From an uncultured Oscillospiraceae bacterium (GTDB taxonomy: Bacteria; Bacillota; Clostridia; Oscillospirales; Oscillospiraceae): a stretch of 24,685 bases of DNA. Position numbers and translations under genes: made by a program. Below are positions 17,901 to 23,702 of this stretch, in pieces. Location: contig CAKUHJ010000009.1 in assembly GCA_934655935.1 (NCBI GenBank), forward strand, positions 1 through 24,685. Reading direction: 5' to 3'. Position 1 is the stretch's first letter. Each line of letters opens with the position of its first letter. The notes under the pieces are model-generated. The model worked only from the letters and a program-made list of their open reading frames with translations. It had not been told where the DNA came from and searched no databases.

Positions 17901-19599
17901 CCCGATTTCCGTGCGCGTGAACGTTACCGCGCTCAAGAAGGAGCTGAAGGTCTCGCTTGACGATCAGGATGTGGTCTACAACGCAAGCGAGCAGCGCTAT
18001 GACACAGCTTTGGCGCATGTCTTTGCCTACGACGAGCTCTACCGGACGGCTGCGCTTGAGAAGGCTCTGGTTACGGACAAGCTGACCAGAACCGATATCG
18101 GCGCGCAGCTGCCCACGGCGCAGATCAGCAAGGAAGAGGCGCATTATCAGTCCGAGGTCTACGGCGGCACCTTCACCGTCAACGACAAGGAAGCGACGAT
18201 CGAGCCCGACGAGGACGTGCATATCTACGGCGAGCTCCGCCGCGTGACGACCGCGACGATCGAGGGCCAGGCCGGCACAGTCCTGCCCGTGACAGACGTG
18301 GCGACCGGCTCGCAGACGGACGTCTACAACCGCCTCGATGTGTATGACGGCTATGAGATTCTGGTCGGCGGCACGGACAACATGAACTACAACGTCCGCT
18401 ACATCACCGATCAGGACGCGAAGGATTCCGAGGTTACAACCTACGAAGGCGTCCGGCTCTATTCCACCACCGTCAAGGCTGCGGCCGAGAGCCCGTTCGA
18501 GCTCAACGACGCGACGGTCTACGGCGAGAAGGGCAATCTCCTCACCTGGATTCTGACGGACGCGATTGCAGACGCCCGCACGCACGACGCCGACAACCTT
18601 GCAGATTTCAACCTTGCGCCGGTCTTCATCCGCCAGGACTTCGACTTCTGCACCGGCAACGCTGACTGCGGCCATACGGATGAATACAAGGCGGCCAACC
18701 GTACCCTCGGCAACGAGGCGGTTCTGCAGCCCCCGAGAACGTCCGTAAATCCGGATGCGCACGCGAACTACGTTCTGCAGTTTACGAGCGTCCGCAACAC
18801 CTTCGGCGAAAACTACCTGCTGAAGAACGAGGAAGAGAAGAACGCGCAGAGTTCGATGACGCCGCCTGTCGGCACGCTCGGCTTTGTCGGTGCGGCCGCA
18901 ACCGGCGACAACCTCATCGAGGGCAGCGCGAACATCTCGCAGCGTCCGGTTACGCTTCAGAACAACGGCCTGAGCGCGGAAACCGCCTACTACTGGCACA
19001 TCGACCTGCAGACGCTCTACGACGCCTTCCTGGAGAAGCTGACGGCAGAGGGCCTTGCAGACAAGCACACCATCCGTGATCTGGACCTTTGCTTCACGCT
19101 CACGCAGGGAAGCAGCTCCGTGACCATGAAGCCGGATGCAAGCGGCCGCCTGACCGGCGCGCTGGACGGCCTGGACGTCGGCAAGTGCACGGTGACGGTC
19201 ACCGTCGGCGATACGAACTACAAGCTGACGAACGATCCGTTCACCTTTGAGGTCACGCTCAAGGCCATTCAGATTGAGGCGACCTACACCACCAAGGAAT
19301 TCACCCGCTTCACCGTCCTCATCAAGGAGCATCTTGACGACGGCACGACGCGCGCGCTGACCTCGGCGGACGGCCTGACCTACAAGATCTTCAAGAGCCG
19401 GAACGGCGTGGTCGACGAGAGCGTTGTCTACGCGCAGGGCAGCCTCTCCTACACCGGCAGAACCTCCCGCGACGACGCGGGCGACCTGTGCGACGTGTTC
19501 ACGGCCAGCTACACAAGACTCCCGAGACTGGAAAGCGGCGAGCTCTACTTCATCCAGATGTATGAGAACGGCGTGAAGCTCGTCACCAACAACGATTGA
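8923..19599 (+). CDS. Giant secreted multidomain surface protein (InlB B-repeats, Ig-like, MBG/YDG-like)
   Basis: A 3558-residue exported protein of roughly 380 kDa. It has a signal peptide (about 1-33) and a unique N-terminal region (about 34-185). Six InlB/Listeria-Bacteroides B-repeats with a G-(Y/F)-x-F-x-(G/A)-W core begin near residues 224, 319, 591, 675, 854 and 1042. Alternating Ig-like modules fill 1097-2345. MBG- and YDG-like modules start near 2346 (VYNGQTQ), 2446 (AKVYDGSAS), 2720 (TYDSMPY) and 3017 (VVYNASEQ). A Pro/Ala linker lies near 2626, and a BIG2-like module at about 2940-3005. Such modules build fibres for adhesion or cell-cell contact. No SLH, LPxTG, choline-binding domain or C-terminal membrane helix is visible, so anchoring is unexplained. 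The next gene, 34 bp downstream, encodes SLH domains. No enzymatic domain was recognised. ATG 8923 has GAGGAGG upstream. Ligand and function are unknown. Confidence 0.9.
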   Translation: MKKTKWTSAKRLLSAMLVLVMVLGMLPVSSLAAESEMLTGTVTMEENGVLQVIVTASAEKQAVKAGGTVDGTITIKHVFMNGASIKWGTAFEASSGAETTMLKNANWSTKHTTTSPSGSSVHDYDPIPAKFTVDETGKATIMLSGKCSIWATGSSASNYTYGAAESGYTATDHVITLNGFTVLQPVTYVDDFEALPKPLREKPDYTDGSSSYTIPLKYAPKYEGYRFMGWRDDAGWDRLWQPGEKIPSGINGPLTLTAEWRSEAEIDADETLRPISITYDANLPTTAPSGAKVENVPPTAKVRKGDTYTVPQIIPQLQGYEFGGWAVYENYNPENPVVQPGYSYQVKEDATLRAVWIDPTHAVEFISQGEPGATYADIKTPASGGVRVGDSMYFTAEIPEDYDPASFQATLQNGTRQLAPQRIVENAFGVTTLYFDFIVTQDMLEEGTGKLVITHGPLQEKQYTVTLPVGDHFTAKFTETEENTDEKVDVVSYEGRSREFTITPEAGWEINEVVASGDCRLEQVTDENDKPTGAYRVEVVVSNVSVSVSMKQIPNYTIHYTIDGQYYLPQSVSGTKVLGPADLIKAPEKAGYEFDGWYTGPSYSKKITNETTNLLKVDKDVYLYGRYIAQTNNITYNLNAPADAETVSPAAIAATAKTYGLSATLSDATPASDNYSFLGWAKSENSTTVVYRPGDTVSEELPDGLTLYGVWEKKVYAVTVHEGAGTSINTSGPLTVAHGDDFSFRVVVDQAHSQQKPVVWLNQGVGVGGIKLSTGDPQEPEGENYKVYSYVVKNVTGPITLNIMASTNEVFDVSFRYAGLTGRTEYPVNGDLYLAQKVAWGETASQPIAPQVEGFRFAGWYDTAEPRLTGTELTPPYSFEAQITEDQTVYAVFIPYVPEVTFDAVFGTGWRLDKFAVNGQSVTPDTGNKLSVPYGAEVTFDLVVDKGYDYSTISVAANGVALVRAAEPRDEGLTGRVRISYRVSAVKADTRITVTGITRETITLIYNDNGGYGGPVVEKLPSYAEGAADNSSISTVVPTRAGYEFKAWSTDNQAEYVDGTFKHAPNVTYVDLVPGQGHKFTQDTVLYAVWAPKQTGLTLEVSGAMTTETTTGEGDGAVVTIERSQYEKENVTLTATVASGNAAVTSGSVQFYRNGELIGTAKVSGGKAVWTQATSDYHYNSGNEDNYDAVFIPDEGSGYTQMRSDHVIVKVRSAAISWRLDGGSIAADANKLTIKNQDGSPARAMTAGKIYTLELPGIYALDDSGTKLVCGKDYTVTWQYRNAAGTWTDYPDSASTDSITVTAAFSQYVFRAVVKPLTGATGHFTKAAAYKASALLGDQYTEALITGQTDAVGRQASAVTLRFENVFTNKEAAPMYSQYEGREIRIIATVTGETEETSVRTGNVAFYVVTGVNGVYEQIGTAPVKASGEASITYTLPAYDAEDSLANIEYFFAVYTDTDGVYETSNSANLTAIDNDTVAGALNQEKDNHISKKDDAVQILSETISWKLKGNQIAANANRITVWTAHENGSMKDKVASGAMTAGSSYVLQLPGVYALDEAGQTGPAKLEVKKDYTVVWQYREFGASQWQDYVNSNGRNSILVTPEFSGYQFQAVVTPIYDNDALTGFRTAAKYGDKADNNGRVIGRTQSLVTLPTNKTELQATVTDLVITGENLLEKAGTMINGQARFANDHLAQYEGQNVTLRATVVDEKTGEGVNTGVVYFYRYVDGVNDELLNAVPIDVRDGAAELETTVAAYTADQPYNAAVNIDRFYVVYQANASYNTSASVGKTDTAYSRPATVTPADKADSIFIKSAKLRTPIIESDKQGLVSGAAANATTYTGDLTNLPTGERITFTLRQDGAAAARTADWSVVALDGRDVDSSLYTISWLVKTGNNETVAGGDSAQNAYVLTESKVDDQYRVKLTGSGVFQGSEAYSKYAVIGVKKDTTIVATATDEIAATADLTDVYQCSDITLTATVRAPEGASMQPGGSVTFYYSVDGGTTWVKLADKASRNSVIELKKVEGEMRASIITDQLPVTEGTNTRQVVRISVTYSGDETFNAVEDQADAKITQKDVTVYSSVVYVREEDQNKLNPDAKNADGISIETIGTLAANEEKVTLVLNDIYTLDHADEALRQKLAKLTAGTDYTVQWQMLENAGAATTDFSQKVGWTDLPNATGTQYTLAKVTQGAAYRAVIYVKDTPVAKGSFTEVDQGTVGQKDINDGCKVYYSNVLLVSEGDAAVSVILNTSNREDNYEGIVQGETVTINVLVSGAVNTAPISSVTATITDAMSGDKVASFTENNVHGWNDFQWNTSEVSPGFYKLTVDAVSSNGYADRKVEQTLIVREGSYGLRISGSETVYNGQTQGLSVTLENFEFNDSTVVEAAEKSWTVKYYQNGVQVEPIQAGEYTATVTLPGSTWWNALTIENVPFTIEKRTVRIADVIAQAKVYDGSASANIVEVMLNDAVTAQASTGLPVDRLGLINGDSVYVTAQATLANGGNAGETTLNVTVSDENLHGDDAHNYTFGANTTYSEPIYVSRSQVYGNITENVTVAKGEAFPADAIYLIDQSGKRMQPGEYTLTYYYHSDSSVEKTADTSREGLYTVIARPDQSNYKGGVATTFRAAGQAQAYTPAPAPTASTLISFSNTAELYGRTTGLVITATEGASITEVTYNGVKLDASPADAGRYLVKATASTGDVAYAIYTVTKANPVLSLEADNRTYDSMPYRGNVAMSAPEEVLAALGGAESYDRHSTWTGDVAIGYNVPAEGNVQQQKPVDAGSYVLTLHTPETANYTAHEISVPVRISPKQLTVTADSWNRWLNGAFPEMTASYDGLAGTLDGEFADASPDTSLRDVQVAPELVFNYDAGGFTNDLQSEYGEAKVQATNGLMRNYTVTYLDGVYKTTVSDPQEQLAIHGLPQNADQQQNLVYFGDVIQLYAYGDRDKAAGIVNTSSFIKWEITAGADVAKIDAKLGLLTVTGVGEFTIQLTRGTGANPISVRVNVTALKKELKVSLDDQDVVYNASEQRYDTALAHVFAYDELYRTAALEKALVTDKLTRTDIGAQLPTAQISKEEAHYQSEVYGGTFTVNDKEATIEPDEDVHIYGELRRVTTATIEGQAGTVLPVTDVATGSQTDVYNRLDVYDGYEILVGGTDNMNYNVRYITDQDAKDSEVTTYEGVRLYSTTVKAAAESPFELNDATVYGEKGNLLTWILTDAIADARTHDADNLADFNLAPVFIRQDFDFCTGNADCGHTDEYKAANRTLGNEAVLQPPRTSVNPDAHANYVLQFTSVRNTFGENYLLKNEEEKNAQSSMTPPVGTLGFVGAAATGDNLIEGSANISQRPVTLQNNGLSAETAYYWHIDLQTLYDAFLEKLTAEGLADKHTIRDLDLCFTLTQGSSSVTMKPDASGRLTGALDGLDVGKCTVTVTVGDTNYKLTNDPFTFEVTLKAIQIEATYTTKEFTRFTVLIKEHLDDGTTRALTSADGLTYKIFKSRNGVVDESVVYAQGSLSYTGRTSRDDAGDLCDVFTASYTRLPRLESGELYFIQMYENGVKLVTNND
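12211..15957 (+). repeat. Alternating A/B Ig-like module array inside the giant protein
   Basis: Protein-level repeats in residues 1097-2345. Type-B modules start with a Y-(E/Q)-x-x-x-(V/I)-T-L-x-A-T-V-like strand (Tyr at 1126, 1379, 1695, 1966 and, more diverged, 2254). They also contain a G-x-V-x-F-Y strand, as in Big_3_5-like Ig domains. Type-A modules carry (I/V)Y(A/T)LD at 1258, 1553 and 2123 and a DYTVxWQ strand. A third, degenerate A copy lies between B2 and B3. A1 and A2 also share an ISW(R/K)L start at 1216 and 1504. Copies are clearly diverged at DNA level, so the array is old and not a recent slippage product. Confidence 0.7.
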
Positions 19600-19633
19600 T
19601 TCTGAGGCAGAAGTCAGAAAGGAGAGCCCCGAC

Positions 19634-20641
19634 ATGAAACAGAAATTCAGAACCCTTGTATCTCTGATGCTGGTCGTTTGCCTCTTTGCGGCCTTTGGCA
19701 GCGCTGCGTGCGCTGCCGGCGGCTCGCAGAACTATCCCTCCTTCGGCAATCCCACGACCACAACCACACCCTCCAGCCCCGTCTACCGGGTCATTGTGGA
19801 GGAGGGCCAGAAGGACCAGATTCTTCCGGACCGCTCCAGCGCCGCGGCCGGCGTCACCGTTACCGTCAAGCTGGCCGAGGGCGTCAGCGCCAGCGAAATC
19901 CGGATGACCGATAAGGACGGAAATCCCATCGACTTCAAGCAGGTCGACGAGAGCACCTACACCTTTGTCATGCCCGCCAAGGACGTCTATGTCAGCGGCA
20001 CGCTGAGCGATCTGCGGCTTAACGCGGACGACCACTTTGCCTATATCCAGGGCTATCCGGACAGCACCTTCAAGCCCGAAGGCGGTCTGACCCGCGCGGA
20101 GGCGGCGTCCATCTTCTACCGGCTGCTGGTCAACACGGCAGTCGGGAAGAGCGTCAGCTTTACGGACGTTGCGGACGGTCTCTGGTACACGGACGCGGTG
20201 CGGACCCTTGCGGGCAAGGGCGTGATCACCGGCTATCCGGACGGCAGCTTCCGGCCGAACGGCAGCGTCACGCGCGCGGAATTCTGCGCGATGGCCTCCC
20301 GCTTCTTCACGCTGGAAAGCGGAAGCCTGAGGTTTACCGACGTGGCTGAGAGCTTCTGGGGCTACCGGTATATTGCCTCCGTCGTCGCCCACGGCTGGAT
20401 GACGGACAGCGAGACGGCCTATGCGCCCAACGCGCCCATCACGCGCGCGGAAGTTGTGGGCATTGTCAACCGGATGCTGAAGCGCTGCGCGGATGAGACC
20501 TATCTCAAGCGCGCGGAGAATGTCAAGTGCTTCGGCGACGTTCCGGCGGACGCCTCGTTCTATCTGGATGTGATGGAGGCGGCCAACGGCCATAACTTCA
20601 TCGGTGCCGGCACGGACGAGACCTGGACTGGCCTGAAGTAA
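19634..20641 (+). CDS. SLH-domain secreted protein, putative wall anchor partner
   Basis: A 335-residue exported protein. After a signal peptide (about 1-28) and a short Thr/Pro-rich linker comes a divergent InlB B-repeat-like domain (about 50-125, ending YTFVMPAKDVYVSGTL). Three S-layer homology domains follow, at about 129-167, 175-226 and 233-284, each with a TRAE motif (LTRAE, VTRAE, ITRAE) as needed to bind pyruvylated secondary wall polymer. A shortened fourth SLH-like segment lies at 299-331 (FGDVPADASFY). AAAGGAG about 10 bases before the ATG and the 34-bp gap make it the second gene of an operon with the giant protein, ended by the terminator at 20654. It has its own signal peptide, so it is not a broken-off tail of the larger protein. 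Direct binding to that protein is inference. Confidence 0.9.
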   Translation: MKQKFRTLVSLMLVVCLFAAFGSAACAAGGSQNYPSFGNPTTTTTPSSPVYRVIVEEGQKDQILPDRSSAAAGVTVTVKLAEGVSASEIRMTDKDGNPIDFKQVDESTYTFVMPAKDVYVSGTLSDLRLNADDHFAYIQGYPDSTFKPEGGLTRAEAASIFYRLLVNTAVGKSVSFTDVADGLWYTDAVRTLAGKGVITGYPDGSFRPNGSVTRAEFCAMASRFFTLESGSLRFTDVAESFWGYRYIASVVAHGWMTDSETAYAPNAPITRAEVVGIVNRMLKRCADETYLKRAENVKCFGDVPADASFYLDVMEAANGHNFIGAGTDETWTGLK

Positions 20642-20653
20642 ACAGCGGAAAAC

Positions 20654-20688
20654 ACCGGCGGGCACGGCTTGTGCCCGCCGGTTTCCTT
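20654..20688 (+). terminator. Rho-independent terminator after the SLH gene
   Basis: A perfect 12-bp stem, ACCGGCGGGCAC (20654-20665) with GTGCCCGCCGGT (20671-20682), has a 5-nt loop and is followed by TTCCTT. It ends the giant-protein/SLH operon. Its tail overlaps the -35 box of the lspA promoter. Confidence 0.85.
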
Positions 20689-20715
20689 GCAATCGGAGCC
20701 GGAATGTGCTATGAT
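20687..20715 (+). promoter_or_regulatory. Promoter of lspA
   Basis: TTGCAA (20687-20692), a 17-bp spacer and TATGAT (20710-20715). The start point near 20722 places the upstream in-frame ATG codons at about 20711 and 20714 outside the transcript and supports the later lspA start. Confidence 0.75.
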
Positions 20716-20743
20716 GGAAAAAACTTCTCCGGGAGAAATGTCT

Positions 20744-21238
20744 ATGTTTTATGTTCTTCTCGCGCTTTTTACGGCGGCAGTCGCGGCGGTGGACCAGCTG
20801 ACAAAGGCCTTGGCGGCGGCAAGGCTCGCCGGCAGCACGCTGGTTCTGATTCCGGGCTTTCTGCAGCTGCATTACATTACGAACGACGGCATGGCGCTGT
20901 CGCTGTTCCGGGGCGGGCGCTGGGTTTTCGTCGTGCTGACGGCGGCTTACCTCGCGCTGGTCGTCTGGGCGATTGCAAAAAAGCATATTTACAAGAAGCC
21001 GGAGCTCTGGTGCGTCGCGGCCATCACAGGCGGGGCCGTCGGTAATCTGATTGACCGTGTGGCGACCGGACAGGTCGTGGATATGATCTGCATTCCCTGG
21101 TTTTCCACGTTCAATGTCGCGGATCTTTTTATCACCTTCGGTGCGGTGATTTTCGTGCTCTATGTTCTGCTGAAGGACAAGGAGTTTCTTGCCGAGCGGC
21201 CCGGAAAGGACAAAGACGATGCTTCTGACGCTCACTGA
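20744..21238 (+). CDS. lspA: Lipoprotein signal peptidase (signal peptidase II)
   Basis: A 164-residue, four-helix membrane aspartyl protease that removes the signal peptide of prolipoproteins after lipidation. The catalytic pair is Asp104 in GNLIDRV and Asp127 in FNVADLF. The conserved N-terminal VDQLTK and ITNDGMALSLF segments are present; many clostridial LspA have this form in place of NxGAAFG. ATG 20744 is preferred because GGGAG (20731-20735) lies 8 bases upstream. ATG 20738 is too close to it, and the longest frame starts inside the preceding terminator. The 3' end overlaps the next gene by 20 bp. The lspA plus RluD-type pair is a conserved Firmicutes arrangement (lspA-ylyB in Bacillus). 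Confidence 0.95.
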   Translation: MFYVLLALFTAAVAAVDQLTKALAAARLAGSTLVLIPGFLQLHYITNDGMALSLFRGGRWVFVVLTAAYLALVVWAIAKKHIYKKPELWCVAAITGGAVGNLIDRVATGQVVDMICIPWFSTFNVADLFITFGAVIFVLYVLLKDKEFLAERPGKDKDDASDAH

Positions 21239-22145
21239 GACGGGCGAGCGGCTGGACGCCGCAGTCAGCCGCCTGTTTCCGCAGCTCTCCCGCAGCGCCG
21301 CGCAGCGGCTGATAGAGCAGGGAGCCGTCACCCGGAACGGACGGCCCGTCAGGAAAAATGAAAAGGCCGTCGCGGGCGAGATTCTGGAGCTTCAGATTCC
21401 GGAGCCGCGCGAGGCGGCGCCTGCCGCGCAGGAAATTGCGCTGGATGTGCGCTATGAGGACGAGGACGTCATCGTCGTCAACAAGCCCAAGGGGATGGTG
21501 GTGCATCCCGCGCCGGGACATGAGGACGGAACGCTTGTAAACGCGCTGCTGCACCATTGCGGCGATTCTCTCTCAGGCGTCGGCGGAGAAAAACGCCCCG
21601 GCATTGTACACCGGATTGACAAGGATACGTCGGGGCTGATCATCGCGGCAAAAAACGATCTGGCGCACGCGGCGCTCTCAGCGCAGCTGAAGGACCACTC
21701 TCTTGCACGGACCTACGTGTGCATCGTCTGCGGAAATATCCGCGAGGACGCCGGTACCATCGACGCGCCCATTGGCCGCCATCCGACCGACCGCAAAAAA
21801 ATGGCGGTGACGGAGAAAAACAGCCGCAGTGCGGTCACGCACTGGCGGGTGCTTGAGCGCTTCGGCGGTTATACGCTCCTGGAGTGCCGGCTGGAAACCG
21901 GCCGGACGCATCAGATCCGCGTGCATTTGGCCTGGCGCAGCCATCCCATCCTTGGCGATGTGGTCTACGGCCATAAGAAGCCGGAGCTTGGGCAGAGCAG
22001 CCAGTGCCTGCACGCGCGGGCGCTGTGCTTCCGGCATCCAAGAACCGGCCGGCCGGTTACGGTCGAATGCGAACTGCCGGAGGAGTTTCAGCAGCTTCTG
22101 GCCCGGCTGCGCGGCGCGCAGGCCCCTGCGGCGGAAAAGACTTGA
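21219..22145 (+). CDS. RluD-family 23S rRNA pseudouridine synthase
   Basis: A 308-residue enzyme that isomerises uridine to pseudouridine in RNA, most likely 23S rRNA. An S4 RNA-binding domain occupies about residues 5-65 (ERLDAAVSRLFPQLSRSAAQ). The catalytic domain has the RluA/RluD signature HRIDKDTSGLI with catalytic Asp134, then GRTHQIRVH and a HPILGDVVYG segment. The start at 21219 is chosen because AAAGGA (21205-21210) lies 8 bases upstream and MLLTLTETGERLD matches family N-termini. A longer frame from 21189 lacks such a site. It overlaps lspA by 20 bp, indicating coupled translation. The exact uridine target cannot be assigned from sequence, so the symbol is left blank (ylyB is the Bacillus counterpart). 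Confidence 0.92.
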   Translation: MLLTLTETGERLDAAVSRLFPQLSRSAAQRLIEQGAVTRNGRPVRKNEKAVAGEILELQIPEPREAAPAAQEIALDVRYEDEDVIVVNKPKGMVVHPAPGHEDGTLVNALLHHCGDSLSGVGGEKRPGIVHRIDKDTSGLIIAAKNDLAHAALSAQLKDHSLARTYVCIVCGNIREDAGTIDAPIGRHPTDRKKMAVTEKNSRSAVTHWRVLERFGGYTLLECRLETGRTHQIRVHLAWRSHPILGDVVYGHKKPELGQSSQCLHARALCFRHPRTGRPVTVECELPEEFQQLLARLRGAQAPAAEKT

Positions 22146-22171
22146 TTTTTTCCCTGCCGCCCGAATAGAAT
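22142..22171 (+). promoter_or_regulatory. Candidate promoter of the antiporter-mgtC operon
   Basis: TTGATT (22142-22147) and TAGAAT (22166-22171) are 18 bp apart, overlapping the stop codon of the pseudouridine synthase gene. The spacing is slightly long but acceptable. Confidence 0.5.
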
Positions 22172-22185
22172 ATCCCACAGGAACA

Positions 22186-22212
22186 GAGAAACGGTCTTGC
22201 CGGCCGCTTCTC
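22186..22212 (+). promoter_or_regulatory. Leader hairpin before the antiporter gene
   Basis: GAGAAACGGTC (22186-22196) can pair with GGCCGCTTCTC (22202-22212), with one A-C mismatch and one G-U pair, around a TTGCC loop. A T-rich stretch follows (CTATCCTTTATTTT). It could be a weak terminator or an attenuator in the leader; no alternative antiterminator was identified. Confidence 0.3.
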
Positions 22213-22243
22213 TATCCTTTATTTTCGGAAAGGAGGAAGGCGG

Positions 22244-23698
22244 ATGCTGACAGCCTCGTCATGGCTGCCGCAGCAGGGCACAGCGCGGGTGATTATCTCC
22301 CTTGCGCTGATGCTTTTCGCGGGCTTTGCGCTGACGCGCCTGACAAAGCCGCTGCGCCTGCCGAATGTAACGGCCTATATTGCTGCCGGAATTCTGATCG
22401 GGCCCTATGGCCTGGGCCTGATTCCGCAGGAGCTTGTTTCCGGCATGGACTTTCTGCCGGATATCGCCCTTGCGCTCATCGCGTTTTCAACCGGCGAATT
22501 CTTTAAGTTATCCACGCTGCGCAGAAACGGGGCGAAGGTGGTTTGGATTACCCTGTGCGAGGCGCTTTTGGCCTCGGCGGCGGTCTTTGTGCTGCTGCGC
22601 TTTGTCTTCCGGCTTGAGCTGGCGTTTTCAGTCGTACTGGCAGCGCTGGCCTCGGCCACGGCGCCGGCCTCCACGATGATGACCATCCGGCAAACCGGTG
22701 CGAAGGGCGACTTTGTCGATACGCTTTTGCAGGTGGTCGCGCTGGACGACGTCGTGGGGCTGATCCTTTATTCCGCGGCCATTTCCGTTGCGCTGGCAAG
22801 TCAGGCAGGGGGCGCGGGCTTTACGGCGCAGACGCTGGTAAAACCGATTCTTCTGAATCTTCTGGTGCTGGGTCTTGGCGGCGTCTTCGGCTTTTTCATG
22901 AAGCTTCTGATGCCTGCACGGCGCTCGACGGATAATAAGCTGATCATTTCCCTGTCGCTGCTGTTTGCCTTCTGCGGCGTCTGCGCGCTTGCGGACGTTT
23001 CGCCGCTTCTTGGCTGCATGGCGATGGGAACCGTTTATACCAACCTTGCCGAAAACGACAGGCTTTTCAAGCAGCTGGGCTATTTCAGCCCGCCGATCCT
23101 GCTGCTGTTTTTCGTACGCTCTGGCATGAATTTTCATCTGGACGCGCTGCTGCAGCCGGCCGGAAGCGTGGGCGGCGTGCCGCTGCTTGGCGTCGGCGTC
23201 GGATATTTTCTGGCCCGCATCGCGGGAAAGTACGCAGGAGCTTGGCTTGGCTGCGCCGCCGTTGGGAAGGCGCGCCGGGTCCGGGATTATCTGGGGCTGG
23301 CGCTGATTCCGCAGGCCGGCGTCGCAATCGGCCTTGCTGCGCTGGGCGCGCGGACGCTGGGCGGAGAGACGGGGCGCAGCCTGGAGACGATCATCCTCGC
23401 CTCCAGCGTTCTGTATGAGCTCCTTGGGCCGGGCTGCGCGAAGCTGGCGCTTTATCTTTCCCATTCCTACCCGGCAAAGCTGGAGGAAGCGGCGGAGGTT
23501 CCGGAGCTGACGGAAACCGGGGAAAGAAAAACGGACGTCCAGCTGCTCATTGCGCGCATTCAGGCCATCCGCGCTGGGCTTCCGGACCGTCCGCACGAGG
23601 AAATGAGCGAGGAGGAGGCCGCGTTTCTGGAGGCGGCGGAGGAACAGCGCCTTGCGCTTTCACAGGCGCAGAGAAGGCGGCATTTTTTGAGGAGGTAG
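22244..23698 (+). CDS. CPA2-family cation/proton antiporter
   Basis: A 484-residue membrane protein of the Kef/NapA-like monovalent cation:proton antiporter-2 group, exchanging K+ or Na+ for H+. Features are an N-terminal helix pair with RLPNVTAYIAAGILIGPYGLG (the family's PxVxGYxxxGxxxGP motif), an ALASATAPASTMM segment, and the ion-binding double Asp in VVALDDVVGL (Asp168-Asp169). A LLFFVRSGMNFHL block lies in the second half. About 12 hydrophobic segments end near residue 410. The last 70 residues form an acidic, charged cytoplasmic tail, far shorter than the RCK/TrkA-N domain of KefB/KefC. AAAGGAGG before ATG 22244 is a strong ribosome site. The mgtC-like gene follows after 4 bases, suggesting a shared ion-homeostasis role. 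Confidence 0.88.
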   Translation: MLTASSWLPQQGTARVIISLALMLFAGFALTRLTKPLRLPNVTAYIAAGILIGPYGLGLIPQELVSGMDFLPDIALALIAFSTGEFFKLSTLRRNGAKVVWITLCEALLASAAVFVLLRFVFRLELAFSVVLAALASATAPASTMMTIRQTGAKGDFVDTLLQVVALDDVVGLILYSAAISVALASQAGGAGFTAQTLVKPILLNLLVLGLGGVFGFFMKLLMPARRSTDNKLIISLSLLFAFCGVCALADVSPLLGCMAMGTVYTNLAENDRLFKQLGYFSPPILLLFFVRSGMNFHLDALLQPAGSVGGVPLLGVGVGYFLARIAGKYAGAWLGCAAVGKARRVRDYLGLALIPQAGVAIGLAALGARTLGGETGRSLETIILASSVLYELLGPGCAKLALYLSHSYPAKLEEAAEVPELTETGERKTDVQLLIARIQAIRAGLPDRPHEEMSEEEAAFLEAAEEQRLALSQAQRRRHFLRR

Positions 23699-23702
23699 CG
23701 CA

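Noticed and set aside
9280..19635. 3451-codon open frame on the minus strand opposite the giant gene
   Set aside because: It is in codon register with the sense gene, lacks any domain or signal, is Arg/Val/Gly-rich like a reverse translation of GC-rich codons, and the sense strand has clear domains, promoter and ribosome site.
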